DNA of 13,307 nt from CAZKTF01 sp964555565 (GTDB taxonomy: Bacteria > Planctomycetota > JAJSAM01 > JAKLKS01): NCBI GenBank assembly GCA_964555565.1, contig CAZKTF010000092.1, positions 1 to 13,307 of the forward strand, read 5' to 3'. The notes under the pieces are model-generated. The model was not told the DNA's origin. It made no database searches and was given only the letters and a program-made list of their open reading frames with translations. The translations under genes and the position numbers were made by a program. Of this stretch, positions 13,275-13,307 are shown in pieces (within the stretch, counting starts at the first letter, position 1; every line of letters starts with the position of its first letter).

Positions 13275-13307
13275 CGCTCCAGGTCGCCGTGGTCGTCGCG
13301 AGGCCGG
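13271..13307 (+). other. Partial frame overlapping the sigma-fusion stop, runs off the window
   Basis: ATG at 13271 overlaps the TGA at 13272-13274. Its visible codons begin MTLQVAVVVARP and nearly all end in G or C, as real genes do here. It may be the next gene of the operon, or the continuation of the final repeat module after a frameshift. No clear ribosome site precedes it. Confidence 0.35.

Overview
The window is GC-rich throughout and densely coded, with stop/start overlaps (ATGA, GTGA, TGATG) between neighbouring genes and frequent GTG starts. Eleven genes are well supported, plus one short open frame and one partial frame at the right edge. The best taxonomic hint is the sigma factor at 10812-13274. 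An ECF sigma factor continuing into a membrane helix and carboxypeptidase-regulatory-like repeats is an architecture I associate with Planctomycetota. The Ig-like 'DTTPP...PNHxM' domain at 6661-7716 also fits Planctomycetota, Acidobacteriota or Myxococcota. Origin is an inference; no rRNA or tRNA gene is present to settle it.

Region A (1-5277) begins with a 343-base gene-free leader, then a tightly coupled plus-strand operon. It encodes a DUF362-family protein (344-1453), a four-helix membrane protein with a gluconate-2-dehydrogenase-subunit-3-like C-terminus (1450-2289), a GMC flavin oxidoreductase with a four-cysteine cluster (2286-3716), a 21-codon frame (3713-3778), and a membrane-linked metallophosphoesterase (3778-5277). 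The middle pair looks like a membrane-tethered flavoprotein dehydrogenase. The substrate is unknown. The LpxH-like phosphoesterase motifs would fit a lipid or envelope substrate, but that is inference.

Region B (5278-6660) has an accessory character. It holds short direct repeats and dyads, a small excisionase/MerR-type HTH protein (5641-6066), a cluster of TACCCC-like motifs, and a small ribbon-helix-helix plus zinc-motif protein (6197-6595). No integrase, transposase or attachment site is visible.

Region C (6661-13307) begins with a minus-strand gene for a secreted lectin-like/Ig-like protein (6661-7716). It is divergent from a three-gene operon: a divergent ECF-type sigma factor (7838-8422), a membrane anti-sigma factor with an HxxxCxxC zinc motif (8419-9612), and an anchored cysteine-containing exported protein (9609-10616). 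After a 195-base gap comes the 820-residue sigma-repeat fusion (10812-13274). It ends at an ATGA overlap with a frame that leaves the window, so either a new gene begins there or the fusion gene is frameshifted.

The most unusual content is the pair of adjacent envelope-linked sigma systems: one with a separate zinc anti-sigma, the other with its presumed sensor fused in cis. Next is the DUF362/membrane subunit/GMC/phosphoesterase operon.
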